Shown: piece by piece, positions 54,314 through 64,000 of the stretch
How positions within the stretch are numbered: position 1 is the first letter of the stretch
How the letters are laid out: each line of letters begins with the position of its first letter
Assembly: GCA_026122225.1 (NCBI GenBank)
Contig: JANEZZ010001858.1
Coordinates: 188,501 to 252,500 of the forward strand
Length of the DNA: 64,000 bases
Source: Heloderma charlesbogerti
Lineage: Eukaryota; Chordata; Lepidosauria; Squamata; Helodermatidae
Reading direction: 5' to 3'
Position numbers and translations under genes: made by a program
The notes under the pieces: model-generated
Databases searched by the model: none
Seen by the model: the letters and a program-made list of their open reading frames with translations, nothing else
Told to the model about the DNA's origin: nothing

Positions 54314-54754
54314 TAGAGTATAATAATGTAACATTTGGGGAGAAAGATGCAGCCCAGGAGTCCTGCACCAGAGGCCAAGATGGAGAAGACCTCCACAGCC
54401 ACCATGGACTTCCCCTTGGTGCTCAGGTAGGTGGGCAAAAAGGAGATCCAAACACTGCAAAACACCAGCATGCTGAAGGTGATGAACTTGGCTTAATTGA
54501 AGCTGTCAGGCAATTTCCTAGCTTGGAAAGCCACTGTGAAGCTGATGAGAGCCAGGAAACCCATGTAACCCAGGATAGTGTAAAACATGGTGACCGAGCC
54601 TTCATTACATTCCACTATGATCTCTCCAGCCAGGGAATGGAAGTCCAAGTTTGGGAATGGGGGAGGGGTCACCAGCCAGACAGCACAGATAACACCTTGG
54701 ATGAGGGGACAGGCCAGGGCAAAGGAGTATGCCAGTTGTCTCCCCAAGAGTTTT
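54314..54754 (-). pseudogene. V2R 7TM exon, truncated, left arm
   Basis: Minus-strand V2R exon 6 from [19 protein letters not shown] through [20 protein letters not shown] to SFN, then TAA at 54493-54495 where intact receptors have Glu (SFNEAKF). Homology resumes with [20 protein letters not shown] and ends at CYIIIL, where the normal C-terminus is replaced. The inverted-repeat breakpoint at 54754 removed TM1-TM3. Confidence 0.94.
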
Positions 54755-55312
54755 GGGGGACTGCAGTCCCCAACTGCAGACAGACCATTCATGTCTTCCG
54801 TTGATGTATTATTGGCCAGCCCTCCACTATTGTAATCGGTGCCAACTCCTCCCTTCCCTGGTCATCGAACTGGGCTAACAAACTTTGGCGCAAGCTTGGC
54901 CTCCATCTTGGAAGTCGGAGTTCAACTTCACACAGACCCAAGTGTCTAACCTGACAATGAAATAAACTGCCCCAGAGACAAGCAAAGAATAATGCAAACA
55001 TGTTTTTCTCCCTCCAAAGGAAGCACCTGCTCTCTGGGACTGTGGTTATTTCTCTAGCAAAGAACTATCAAAATGAGAGTAATCCTTGAGGAATCCCCCA
55101 TAGATTTCCATCCAGCGAGGCAATAACATGATTTCCCTCTTTAAGGGAAATCATGGCCATGGAAGAATATCCATGGGGAATATCTTGCTTAGCATCTTTA
55201 GAATGGACTAATAGCCCTTCTCTAAGACCCACTCTTTGCTTCCACGATTTGACCTTTAAAAAATCTCCAAGGAACTTCTTATATCATTGCCAAATCTTAA
55301 TAAGGACATTAC
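54755..55312. other. Junction sequence between arm and V2R exon 3
   Basis: No gene recognised. Exons 4 and 5 of the V2R pseudogene should lie here but are absent. Confidence 0.5.
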
Positions 55313-56146
55313 CTGCCATGGCTGGACATTCAGAAGCTTTGTGGATTCCCTCATCATTGCATGTTTGGATCCCGATACGTACACAGCATGTAATGCGTCT
55401 GCCACGGAATAGATGGCATTGTAGATGCTGTAGCTGCGACTGGTCATGCTCATTTCAAATGTGAAGCCCAGAAGCTCTTTGAACTTCTCTTTCCCAGTAC
55501 ACCTTGTCTTTCCCCACTGAGGGGTCTGGCGTGCATTCAAAAACTGACAGTCAAATGCCCCTTCCCACCAGTCACGGCGAAAGATGTCTCCTTGTGATTG
55601 TAATGGATCTAAAGCCTGCAGAAAATGGCTGAATTGTGGCACATCCCTTCTGTGGACTCTGAACTGCAAAGCACCCTGGAAAGGTTTTAGATCTTGCCAG
55701 CCAAACTGGGATCCTGTTGCAGCAATTTCAGAATGGGATGTCAAGATCCAAACCTTCCTTAATGAGGTCTTGGTCTTTTGGAGATAAATTAACAATGATA
55801 TAACTTCTGTATTCCCAAACAGAATAATAACTAAAGACTCAAGCCATGAACTAGGAATATACATATCAATAAGTCGTATTTCCATCCTTAATACCTTGTC
55901 AGTAGGCTCCAGCATTTTGGTGAAGACCAAACAGATGTCATTTTGTTTCAGCGTTGGCGTCAATGTCTGGATGAAATTATCACCATGGTCATCAGCATAG
56001 GAAACCTGCCCAATCCAGTACCAGTGGAAATACAGGAGCAGATGGACTAAGCCCACATAGTGGGGGATTTCACTGGGATTTATCTGGTGGAAGGAAGGAA
56101 ATACACTTTTCTCTCTCTGAATAAGGTCGAAGAAGCTGTAACCAAG
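55313..56146 (-). CDS. V2R exon 3, open frame, of a broken gene
   Basis: It is 834 nt without a stop, with acceptor ccttcag before CTT at 56146 and donor CAG|gtaatg at 55313. It encodes [63 protein letters not shown] and NVQPWQ. The exon itself is undamaged, but its downstream exons 4-5 are gone and exon 6 is truncated with a stop, so the gene is a pseudogene as assembled. It differs from exon 3 at 32933 by many substitutions, so it is an older paralogue. Confidence 0.9.
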
Positions 56147-57220
56147 CTGAAGGAAGGAATTTCTAGAGGGGAAGCCCCATTAGTTTGTTGCAGCAAAAAC
56201 AACAGTGTGTTTTCTGGCACTTTAAAGACTAACACCTTTCCTATGGCATAAATGTTCATGGATTCCTACAGTCAAATTCATCAGATGCATGAAGTATAGT
56301 CCTAACGAAAGAGTTTAAAAATAGGTTTCTAAATGTAATTTAAGTTAGAAGAGGGATAGAAAGGGAACGAAAAATACTCCGGGTGAATGACTGGCTACGA
56401 AGGTGGTGCCGACGAGAGAGATTTGGATTCTGGGACCACGGGCTATACTTCCTGGGAGATGGGCTGTTGGCTAGGGACGGGTTGCACCTCACAAAGGCTG
56501 GGAAGAATGTGTTTGGCCACAGCATGAGGAACTTCATCAGGAGGGCTTTAAACTGAATCCTACGGGGAAGGGAGATGTAAAGCTGAAGGTAACAGTGGAT
56601 GAAGGCTCATGCACTGCAACGGAGAGAACAGCTCTAATAGCGCCCAATAATAGTCTCCAGACACATGTAGGAAGAAAGCCAGACTGCGAAGCACATGGTC
56701 TTCGATGTCTATATACTGATGCCCAGAGTATGGGAAACAAACAGAACGAACTTGAACTCTTAATACAAGAGGGAAATTATGACCTGATAGGTATAACTGA
56801 GACTTGGTGGGATGATTCTCATGATTGGAATACAGCAATTGAAGGATATAACTTGTTCAAAAAGAACAGGAGGAACAGAAAGGGAGGTGGGGTTGCACTG
56901 TATGTGAAAAAATACATATCTCTGCACAGAAATACAGGAGGAGGAGCTTGGTAGCCCCATCGAGAGCATCTGGGTCAAAATAAATGGAGCAAAGAATAAA
57001 AGGAACATGGTGGTCGGAGTCTACTACCGGCCACCCAATCAAGGAGAAGACAAGGATGAAACTTTTGAAAAGCAAATAACCAATGTTTTAAGGAAGCATG
57101 ATGTAGTAGTGATGGGGGACTTCAATTTCCCCGATATTTGTTAGGAGACAAATTCTGCAAAACATGGCCCCTCCAGGAAATTCCTGACTTGTGTGTCGGA
57201 TAACTTCCTCCTACAGAAAG

Positions 57221-58122
57221 TAGGGATGGCGGAGAATTTCTCCCCGAAATTTCGGGGGGCTGAGTGCCAACGTGTTCGGCCCCCCGAACAAGTTTCGGGG
57301 AGAAATTCTCCACACACCCCCAGCCCCCCGCACCCCCCCCCGGGACAGGACTTACCTTTGCTGAATGTCCCTCCCAGCGGCGGGTCCGGCCGGCGGTTCA
57401 GTGGGTATTCGTCCGGGGTGGGAGCAGCAGCCGGTCTTTTGACCGGCTGCCGCCGCCGCCATTGCAATAAAAGAAAAAAAAACAAAAATGCCCCCGTGAT
57501 AGGCTACGTGACGATTAACGTAGCCTATCACGGCTAGATCTGCAAAGTCAGCCGTGATAGGCTACGTAAATCGTCACGTAGCCTATCATGGGTGACTTAA
57601 AAAAAAAAAAAAAAAGCGCGTACGGATAATGGCGGCCCCCATAGGGAGCCGCCATTCCCGTTCCTTATTTGGTCGCTGTAGTCTACGTAAAGATTTACGT
57701 AGACTACAGTGACCAAATAAGGAACGTGAATGGCGGCTCCCTATGGGGGCCGCCATTTGCGTACGCGCTTTTTTTTTTTTAAAGTCACCCGTGATAGGCT
57801 ACGTGATGATTAACGTAGCCTATCACAGCTGACTTTGCAGATCTAGCCGTGATAGGCTATGTTAATCGTCACGTAGCCTATCACGGAGGCGTTTAAAAAA
57901 AACAAAAAAACTTTTGAGTTTGCGGCCGGGTGAGGTGAGGCGCCTCCTCCCCGGCCTGAATTTCGGCCGGGCGAGGCGGGAAGCCTCTCCCCCGGCCTGA
58001 ATTTTGGCCGGGCGAGGCGGGAAGCCCCCCCCGGTCTGAACTTCGTGGGGGGAGCAGCGAAGCGCCTCCCCCCCACCGCAAACAAGCTTCGAGGACAGGT
58101 AAGTGACTTTCGTCCACCCCTA
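57221..58122 (+). mobile_element. Palindromic hAT MITE copy 3 (902 bp)
   Basis: It starts TAGGGATGGCGGAGAATTTC and ends TTCGTCCACCCCTA, with the exact TSD ACAGAAAG (57213-57220 and 58123-58130). The empty site in the paralogous CR1 confirms both boundaries. The core holds five stems arranged symmetrically (see 57470-57915). CAGGTAAGT lies at 58096-58104. No coding capacity. It is larger than copies 1 and 2. Confidence 0.96.
57470..57915. repeat. ~445-bp super-palindrome of five stems
   Basis: It is symmetric about 57692. Stems lie at 57495-57533, 57552-57591, 57661-57723 (centre, GTAGTCTACGTAAA variant), 57789-57828 and 57847-57886. The four outer stems are all GTGATAGGCTACGT..ACGTAGCCTATCAC. 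Poly-A at 57598-57615 faces poly-T at 57770-57780, and GGCGGC/GCCGCC blocks pair between them. Confidence 0.93.
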
Positions 58123-60429
58123 ACAGAAAGTAGAGGAAGGAACTAGAGGATCGGCTATCCTTGACTTGATCCTAACCGACAGAGATGACTTAGTGGAGAA
58201 AGTAGCAGTTACAGGAACTCTGGGGGAAAGCGACCATGTTGCACTTGAGTTCTTGGTTCTAAGGGAAGCAAAACCCGAGTGTAGTCAAACGCGTAGCCTG
58301 GATTTTAGGAAAGCTGATTTTAATACACTCAGAACAATGATCAGTAAGGTCCCATGGCAAGCGACGCTAATGAGAAAAGGAGTCCAAGATGGGTGGGAGC
58401 TTTTAAAAAAGGAAATTCTCAAGGCACAATCACAAAGAATTCCAACAAGAAGAAAAGGTGGAAGACAACAGAAGAAACCAATGTGGCTTCACAAAACGCT
58501 TAGGGATGTCCTGAAAACAAAAAAGGACACATATAGGAAGTGGAAATAAGGCCAAATAACAAAGGAAGAGTACAGGCAGGTAGCACAGAATTGCAGGGAT
58601 GGTGTCAGGAAGGCTAAAGCTGAGAATGAGCTGCAGTTAGCAAGGGATGCTAAAAGCAACAAAAAGGCTTTCTTCAGCTACGTGCATAGTAAAAGGCAGA
58701 GGAAAGAAATGGTGTTCAGCTATTAAATGAGGATGGCAAAACGATAACAGATGACAAAGAAAAGGCAGAGGTGCTCAATTCCTACTTTGGCTCAGTCCTC
58801 TCCCAAAAGAGGGTCTATGACCCCCCTGGCAAAGGCGAAGTACAGACTGAAGGGGCAGGATTGCAGCTTGAGATCGATAGGCATATGGTCAAGGAACACC
58901 TAATTACTTGGAATGAGTTCAAATCTCCAGGGCCAGATGAACTGCACCCTAGAGTAAGAAAGGAACTGGCAGAAGAACTCTCAGAACTGCTGTCTATTCT
59001 CTTTGAGAAATCATGGAGGATGGGGGAAGTGCCAGATGACTGGAGGAGGGCTAACGTTGTCCCTATCTTCAAGAAGGGTAAAAAGGAGGAACCTGGGAAC
59101 TACAGACCAGTCAGTCTGACATCAATCCCTGGGAAAATTCTGGAGCAGATGATAAAGCAATCCATCTGGAAGCACCTTGACAACAATGCCGTGATTACTC
59201 AAAGCCAACATGGATTTGTCAAAAACAAGTCCTGCCAAACAAATCTGATCTCATTTTTGGATCAAGTAACCTCCCTTGTAGACCGTGGGAATGCTGTAGA
59301 CATCATATACCTCGACTTCAGCAAAGCTTTCGACAAATTGCCCCATGATATCCTGATGAGCAAACTAGCTCAAAGGGGGCTAGATGAAACAACGATCCAG
59401 TGGATCCACAGTTGGCTACAGAATCGGACTCAAAGAGTGCTTATCAGTGGGACCTTCTCAAACTGGGAGGAGGAGGTGCAGGGAATGCTGATCAAATTTG
59501 CAGATGACACAAAATTGGGTGGGATAGCTAATACTTTGGAAGACAGAAACAAAATTCAAAGTGATCTGGATAGACTGGAGTGCTGGGCGGAAAACAACAA
59601 AATGACATTTAATAGGGATAAATGCCAAGTTCTGCACCTAGGAAAAAGATACCAAATGCACAGTTATAAGATGGGGGATACGTGGCTCAACAACACTACA
59701 AGCGAGAAAGATCTTGGAATTGTTGTCGATCACAAGCTGAATATGAGCCAACAATGTGATGTGGCTGCAAAAAAAGGCAAATGCTATTTTGGGCTGCATA
59801 GCTTCCAAATCCCGGAAGTCCTAGTTCCCCTCTACTCAGCAGTGGTTAGGCCTCATCTGGAGTACTGTGTCCAGTTCTGGGCACCACACTTTAAGAAGGA
59901 TGCAGACAAACTGGAGAGGGTTCAGAGGAGGGCAATGAAGATGAACAGGGGACTGGAAACAAAGCCCTATGAAGAGAGACTCAAAGAACTGGGCATGTTT
60001 AGCCATGAGAAGAGAAGACTGAGGGGAGATATGATAGCAGTCTTCAAGTACTTGAAAGGTTGTCACAGAGAAGAAGGTCCTCTTGAACATCCCAGAGTGC
60101 AGGACATGGAATAATGGGCTCAAGTTACAGGAAGCCAGATTCCGGCTGAACATCAGGAAAAATGTCCTGACTGTAAGAGCAATACGACAGGAACCAATTA
60201 CCTGGGAGGTGGTGGGCTCTCCCACACTGGAGGCCTTCAAGATGAGGCTGGACAGCCATTTGTCAGGGATGCTCTGACTTGGATTCCTGCATTGAGCAGG
60301 GGGTTGGACTTGATGGCCTTGTAGGCCCCTTCCAACCCTACTATTCTATGATTCTATGAAGCAGTATCATGACTTCAAGGCTATCACCACAAAAAGTCAG
60401 GGTTGCCATGGACATAATCACAACACAAC

Positions 60430-60640
60430 TGGCCAAAACCAAAACTATTTTGTATGGTTGGAAGGGGCCATTAAGGCCACTGAATCCAATCCCCTGCTCA
60501 GTACAGGAATTCAGTTTAAAGAAACACTGGCGCATGTTCTGTCCAGTCTTTGCTTGAATACCTCCAGGGACAGAGAACTCACATCCTCCCTAGGCTGTCT
60601 GGCTGCTCTGACAGGATGTTTTTTCTGATGTTCCACTGGA
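60430..60640 (+). repeat. LINE 3' remnant of a second type
   Basis: GGAAGGGGCCATTAAGGCCA, CCAATCCCCTGCTCAGTACA, CTTTGCTTGAATACCTCCAG and ACATCCTCCCTAGGCTGTCT form a known type of reptile LINE 3' repeat. It breaks into the V2R exon at about 60640. Confidence 0.55.
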
Positions 60641-61281
60641 ATCACCTATGTCCTCCTTGTCTCCCTTCTGCTCTGCTTCCTCTGTCCCTTCCTGTTCATC
60701 GGTCAACCCATGATGGTCACCTGCCTTCTCCAACAAGCTATGTTTGGCATCTTCTTCTCTGTTGATGTTTCTCCCATTTTGGCAAAAACCATCATGGTGG
60801 CTCTGGCCTTCATGGCCACCAAGCCAGGAAATATGGCCAGAAAACTCTTGGGGAGACAACTGGCATACTCCTTTGCCCTGGCCTGTCCCCTCATCCAAGG
60901 TGTTATCTGTGCTGTCTGGCTGGTGACCCCTCCCCCATTCCCAAACTTGGACTTCCATTCCCTGGCTGGAGAGATCATAGTGGAATGTAATGAAGGCTCG
61001 GTCACCATGTTTTACACTATCCTGGGTTACATGGGTTTCCTGGCTCTCATCAGCTTCACAGTGGCTTTCCAAGCTAGGAAATTGCCTGACAGCTTCAATT
61101 AAGCCAAGTTCATCACCTTCAGCATGCTGGTGTTTTGCAGTGTTTGGATCTCCTTTTTGCCCACCTACCTGAGCACCAAGGGGAAGTCCATGGTGGCTGT
61201 GGAGGTCTTCTCCATCTTGGCCTCTGGTGCAGGACTCCTGGGCTGCATCTTTCTCCCCAAATGTTACATTATTATACTCTA
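60641..61281 (+). pseudogene. V2R 7TM exon, right arm (longer copy)
   Basis: It matches intact exon 6 from [19 protein letters not shown] (TM2) through SVDVSPILAKTIMVALAFMA and [15 protein letters not shown] to SFN, then TAA at 61100-61102, the same nonsense codon as in the left arm. It keeps 200 bp (60641-60840) that the left arm lacks. It is on the + strand, opposite to the other V2R sequences. Confidence 0.95.
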
Positions 61282-61591
61282 TGGGAAACATTTGATTTTG
61301 TATGTTTTTCTGTTTTGGAGTTTTACTTGTTTGCAAAGAATTAATAGATTTCTGAAGAAATCGTATATTAGGTTATGATTGTTATCAACAACAATAGCAA
61401 CAACAGCAAGTCAGTATTAATACCTCCATGCAAGAACTCTCTCTGTTGGCTTTTCTTCCATTTGCATCTAGGTCAACTTTCCTGGATTTTTTTTTAAGAC
61501 CATGGGTTGGATCTGTAAATTTGGTCTGACCCTGCACCAAATGGGTCAGAAGCACCCCCTTGGGAAACCAAGCTAATCCCAACAGACAAAC

Positions 61592-63104
61592 GTCACTACA
61601 GACAAAATGGTAGACTGAAATCTATTTAAGCCTTTATTTCAGGAAAATACAAAATATAAAGGAAGTGGCATGGTGGTTATATGAGCATTAGAAACTTTCT
61701 CTACAATTAAGGGGAAAGAGAATGCAACAAAAATAGAAGATTAATTAAAAGCATTGCAGTTGCCAAAGCTGGTATTATGATTTGGCTAATAAGATATATG
61801 CTTAAGCTTCTACCATTGTTATGACTCCTCCTTCTAACTTTCTGCAGTTTACTACTTGCGGTATAGAGATAAACTAAAACGTAAGTGTTAACCCTCCCGT
61901 TACTTCTTCCTGTACCTTCCTTGCTATATACAAGCTCTGCTAAAGCATTACTAGGTTCCTCTAGGCATGTGAAGAATTGAGGTAGGAATTAGAGTGAAAG
62001 GGAAACCCAAGGCCTGGAAATAATTCCAAATGCGAACTCTGAAGATGGGATTCCATATCCCATCCTCAGAAATAACCTCCAAGTCTCAAGATCAGAAAGC
62101 ACTCCAAGTCCCAAACCCAGAAATAATTTGAAGTTCTACTTTCAGAAATAATTCTAAGTTCCAAAGTCTAAGATTCTAAAGCGGTCCATAGTTACCCAAA
62201 TCCTTGGGTCTGGTGGCACGGCAGAAAGAGTGAAGGGAAGTAACAGCAGCAGCAGAGCCCCCAGGAACCAGAGCCCCCAGGAGCTCTCATGACCTGGGCT
62301 TTTATACTGGGCTTTTTTATATTTTTTTAGCACTGAGACAACCATCTTCCAATCAAAATGGGGTGCACGTGGTTGGAGCATTCGCTCACCAATCAGAAGT
62401 CAGGTGTCTCATTTATTTCCCACAATTTCATATGTTTGGGGAACATATCTGGCACCATTACAAACGGGTTACTTTGAAATGTCCCAAAATATGGTCCAAA
62501 GTCTGCCCTGTGGGCGTGTTAACTTGACTGACGCATTTCTCCCTAGTACATCTTCTTTGAACTCCCAGTCATCTTTGGCTATTTTTGGTCATATCCGCCT
62601 GAACAGTTGTCGCTCGTGCTCAGGGCCACAGCTTTCCCTGCCCAACTAGCGTCAAGTAAGGCCATTCTCTTATCAGCAGGTATATACCACGAGATGTCAA
62701 AACAGTACTTTTCCTCCTCTTAGTAGGCCTCTGAGCATGCTCAGTTCTTTGGTTCGTCTTGCTTATACACTCTGCCAACACACTGTGGCCTTGAACAAGC
62801 TCTGTGAAGCCGCTTGTAAAGACAGCTGCATTTTTCCCCCTTTCTTCAAAGACAGTCCTGCAAAATCTTATTTAGAGTCTCAGTTAGTGAAATAATATCA
62901 ATTAGCATAGAATCAGACTTAAAGGTCTTCTTGCCCAGGGGTCAAAAATATAAAACTGTGGAATTTAAAACTGGTTATGAGTCTGGCATCTTTTAGAGGT
63001 TCTTCTTGTAGGTCTCCCCAAAACCCTCACTCAGGTCATTCAACCATTCCAGATCAAATTAGCCATCTTTACTCTTTGTTAACCCTTTTAGTACCAGAGT
63101 AACA
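61592..63104 (-). mobile_element. Retroviral LTR, right arm
   Basis: Mirror copy of 52490-54003, with the same TATA box, AATAAA and start (TGTTACTC read from 63104). Confidence 0.65.
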
Positions 63105-63153
63105 GTCCCCCACTTGATATTCTGATTATCTAGATATTTTAATATCTGATAAG

Positions 63154-63780
63154 CATAAATATCACATCTAATTTAAACCAAATCAGTCACTGAAGTGCCA
63201 CCATCGACCAAAACAAGGAACAAAAGCTGTTCTACCCTATTTGCATTATCTATTATGTTTGTATTATTGATCAGCTTGAACTTGATCAGCCATAAGAACT
63301 TCTTCTATTGCTTTGGTATGTATAAAAAGTTGATTAACCCTTGTGTTAACCCAGTACCAGACACCCATGGCAACACCTACAAACAAGATTTGTAAAGTTG
63401 TGGCTTTAGGTGAATAGCCCATAAAAACATCTCACCAATGATGAACTGTCAAGCACTGTCTTTGTTTACTTAAGGCTTGCAACTGTCCATTGTTATGCCA
63501 AATCTTAATACATCCTGATTGAAGTCTAGATTCCAGCTCTTGCATAGCATTAGTAACTATTTTCTCCATTCTAATTAAATTCTCCAATTCATTCCAGTCC
63601 AATCCAATATCAATGTTTCATGTTGGAAATTCCTCATGATATATCATTAGGTGTCTTTTATAGGCTGAAATCCTGAAAACTTGATCACACACAGTAACTT
63701 CACTAACATTACATCTACAACTTTCAGTTGGCCCATAATCTGCAGTGGAAGTTCCCCAATATACTTCTGGACACATAGTT
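63154..63780 (-). pseudogene. Endogenous retrovirus env-like remnant, right arm
   Basis: Mirror copy of 51813-52440 with the same interrupting stops, so the damage predates the inverted duplication. Confidence 0.45.
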
Positions 63781-63783
63781 ACT

Positions 63784-64000
63784 TTTGTTGTTGTTCAGTC
63801 GTTCAGTCGTGTCCGACTCTTCGTGACCCCATGGACCATAGCACGCCAGGCCTTCCTGTCCTGTGCCCTCTCCCGGAGTGTGCTCAAGTTCATATTCATT
63901 GCATCACTGATGCTATCTAGCCATCTCATCCTCTGCCATCCCCTTCTCCTTTTACCTTCAGTCTTTCCCAGCATCAGGGTCTTTTCCAGGGAGTTTTCTC
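63784..64000 (-). mobile_element. RTE-BovB 3' end, cut by the window edge
   Basis: The reverse complement runs from the (ACAACA) tail back through the BovB C-terminus. It pairs with 51594-51810 at the same junction with the retroviral remnant, so the insertion is shared by both arms. Confidence 0.93.

Larger units (their letters stand above)
51594..54754. repeat. Left arm of a large inverted repeat
   Basis: It is the reverse complement of 60841-64000. Paired coordinates sum to 115594 or 115595 throughout, so only one net base of indel separates the arms. The inner breakpoint is 54754/54755, inside a V2R 7TM exon. The outer limit is set only by the window end. Spot comparison of many segments shows a few substitutions, mostly in the BovB tail. 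Confidence 0.96.
56660..60114 (+). pseudogene. CR1 ORF2, broken by MITE, stops and an RT deletion
   Basis: The endonuclease has LLIQEGNYDLIGITETWWDD and VVMGDFNFPD. The part after the MITE runs to a TAA at about 58547. The long frame 58771-60114 has DDWRRANVVPIFKKGKKEEP, IIYLDFSKAFDKLPHDI, and then SGTFSNWEEEVQGMLIKFAD. The VPQGSVLGP-type motif between the RT catalytic motifs is missing through an in-frame deletion, while FADDTKLGG survives. It cannot be active. Confidence 0.93.
56341..60357 (+). mobile_element. CR1 LINE with nested MITE
   Basis: The ORF1 esterase tail (56341-56560), ORF2 endonuclease (56660-57212 and 58131-58549), RT and C-terminus (58771-60114), and the CR1 tail ending ATTCTATGATTCTATGA. 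It is interrupted by the MITE 57221-58122. The uninterrupted paralogue at 41821 shows the empty site at about 42855-42870. Confidence 0.94.
60841..64000. repeat. Right arm of the large inverted repeat
   Basis: Reverse complement of 51594-54754, running off the window end, so the arm is at least 3.16 kb. The spacer between arms is 6086 bp. Confidence 0.96.

Noticed and set aside
54259..54804. Plus-strand open frame of 181 codons at the left arm
   Set aside because: Antisense of the V2R pseudo-exon. Its mirror at 60590-61336 exists only because the whole region is inverted.
1..64000. CRISPR arrays, bacterial operons, toxin-antitoxin or phage systems
   Set aside because: The sequence is vertebrate nuclear DNA. 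Tandem repeats present are minisatellites or transposon parts, and no spacer-like alternation was seen.

Overview
The window is vertebrate nuclear DNA, almost certainly from a squamate reptile and more likely a lizard than a snake. I infer this from an intron-split vertebrate gene (HAUS8), an intact six-exon vomeronasal type-2 receptor (V2R) gene next to a V2R pseudogene, and a squamate-like repeat load: young RTE-BovB and CR1 LINEs, L2, hAT elements and tRNA-derived SINEs. There is no bacterial, plasmid or CRISPR content. The species cannot be named from sequence alone.

Layout. 1-520: GC-rich minisatellite. 577-10320 (+): ten coding exons of HAUS8, a subunit of the augmin complex. Splice phases join without error through to the stop codon; the first exon(s) lie upstream of the window. 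10865-25600: a block of nested transposons: a decayed BovB (-), an L2 (-) split by a 3.04 kb hAT element with a broken transposase gene and 8-bp target duplications, satellite-like repeats, part of a long non-autonomous hAT, and a BovB endonuclease fragment. 25610-41075 (-): a complete V2R gene whose six exons join into 857 codons plus a stop. Its introns carry hAT elements, hairpin elements, CR1 tails, SINEs and an LTR-like segment. 41549-45190: a CR1 with an ORF1 esterase tail and ORF2, inserted in a MITE. 45400-47330: an L1-type element with ORF1 but no visible ORF2. 47998-51812: a nearly full-length BovB broken by two stop codons, with extra 3' fragments on both sides. 51594-54754 and 60841-64000: arms of a large, nearly identical inverted repeat, each holding the end of an endogenous retrovirus (env-like remnant plus a ~1.5 kb LTR) and a V2R 7TM pseudo-exon sharing one nonsense codon. 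The spacer holds an open V2R exon 3 (-) and a second CR1 split by a 902-bp palindromic hAT MITE.

The two intact genes are unrelated in function. HAUS8 acts in spindle microtubule branching; the V2R is a chemosensory class C GPCR of the vomeronasal organ. They converge tail to tail with about 15 kb of transposons between them.

The most unusual sequence is a MITE family present three times (35302-35903, 38528-39026, 57221-58122). It has hAT-type ends, exact 8-bp target duplications, a core of one, two or five palindromic stems built on the same motif, and a consensus splice donor just inside its right end. I cannot tell without a database search whether this family is already described.
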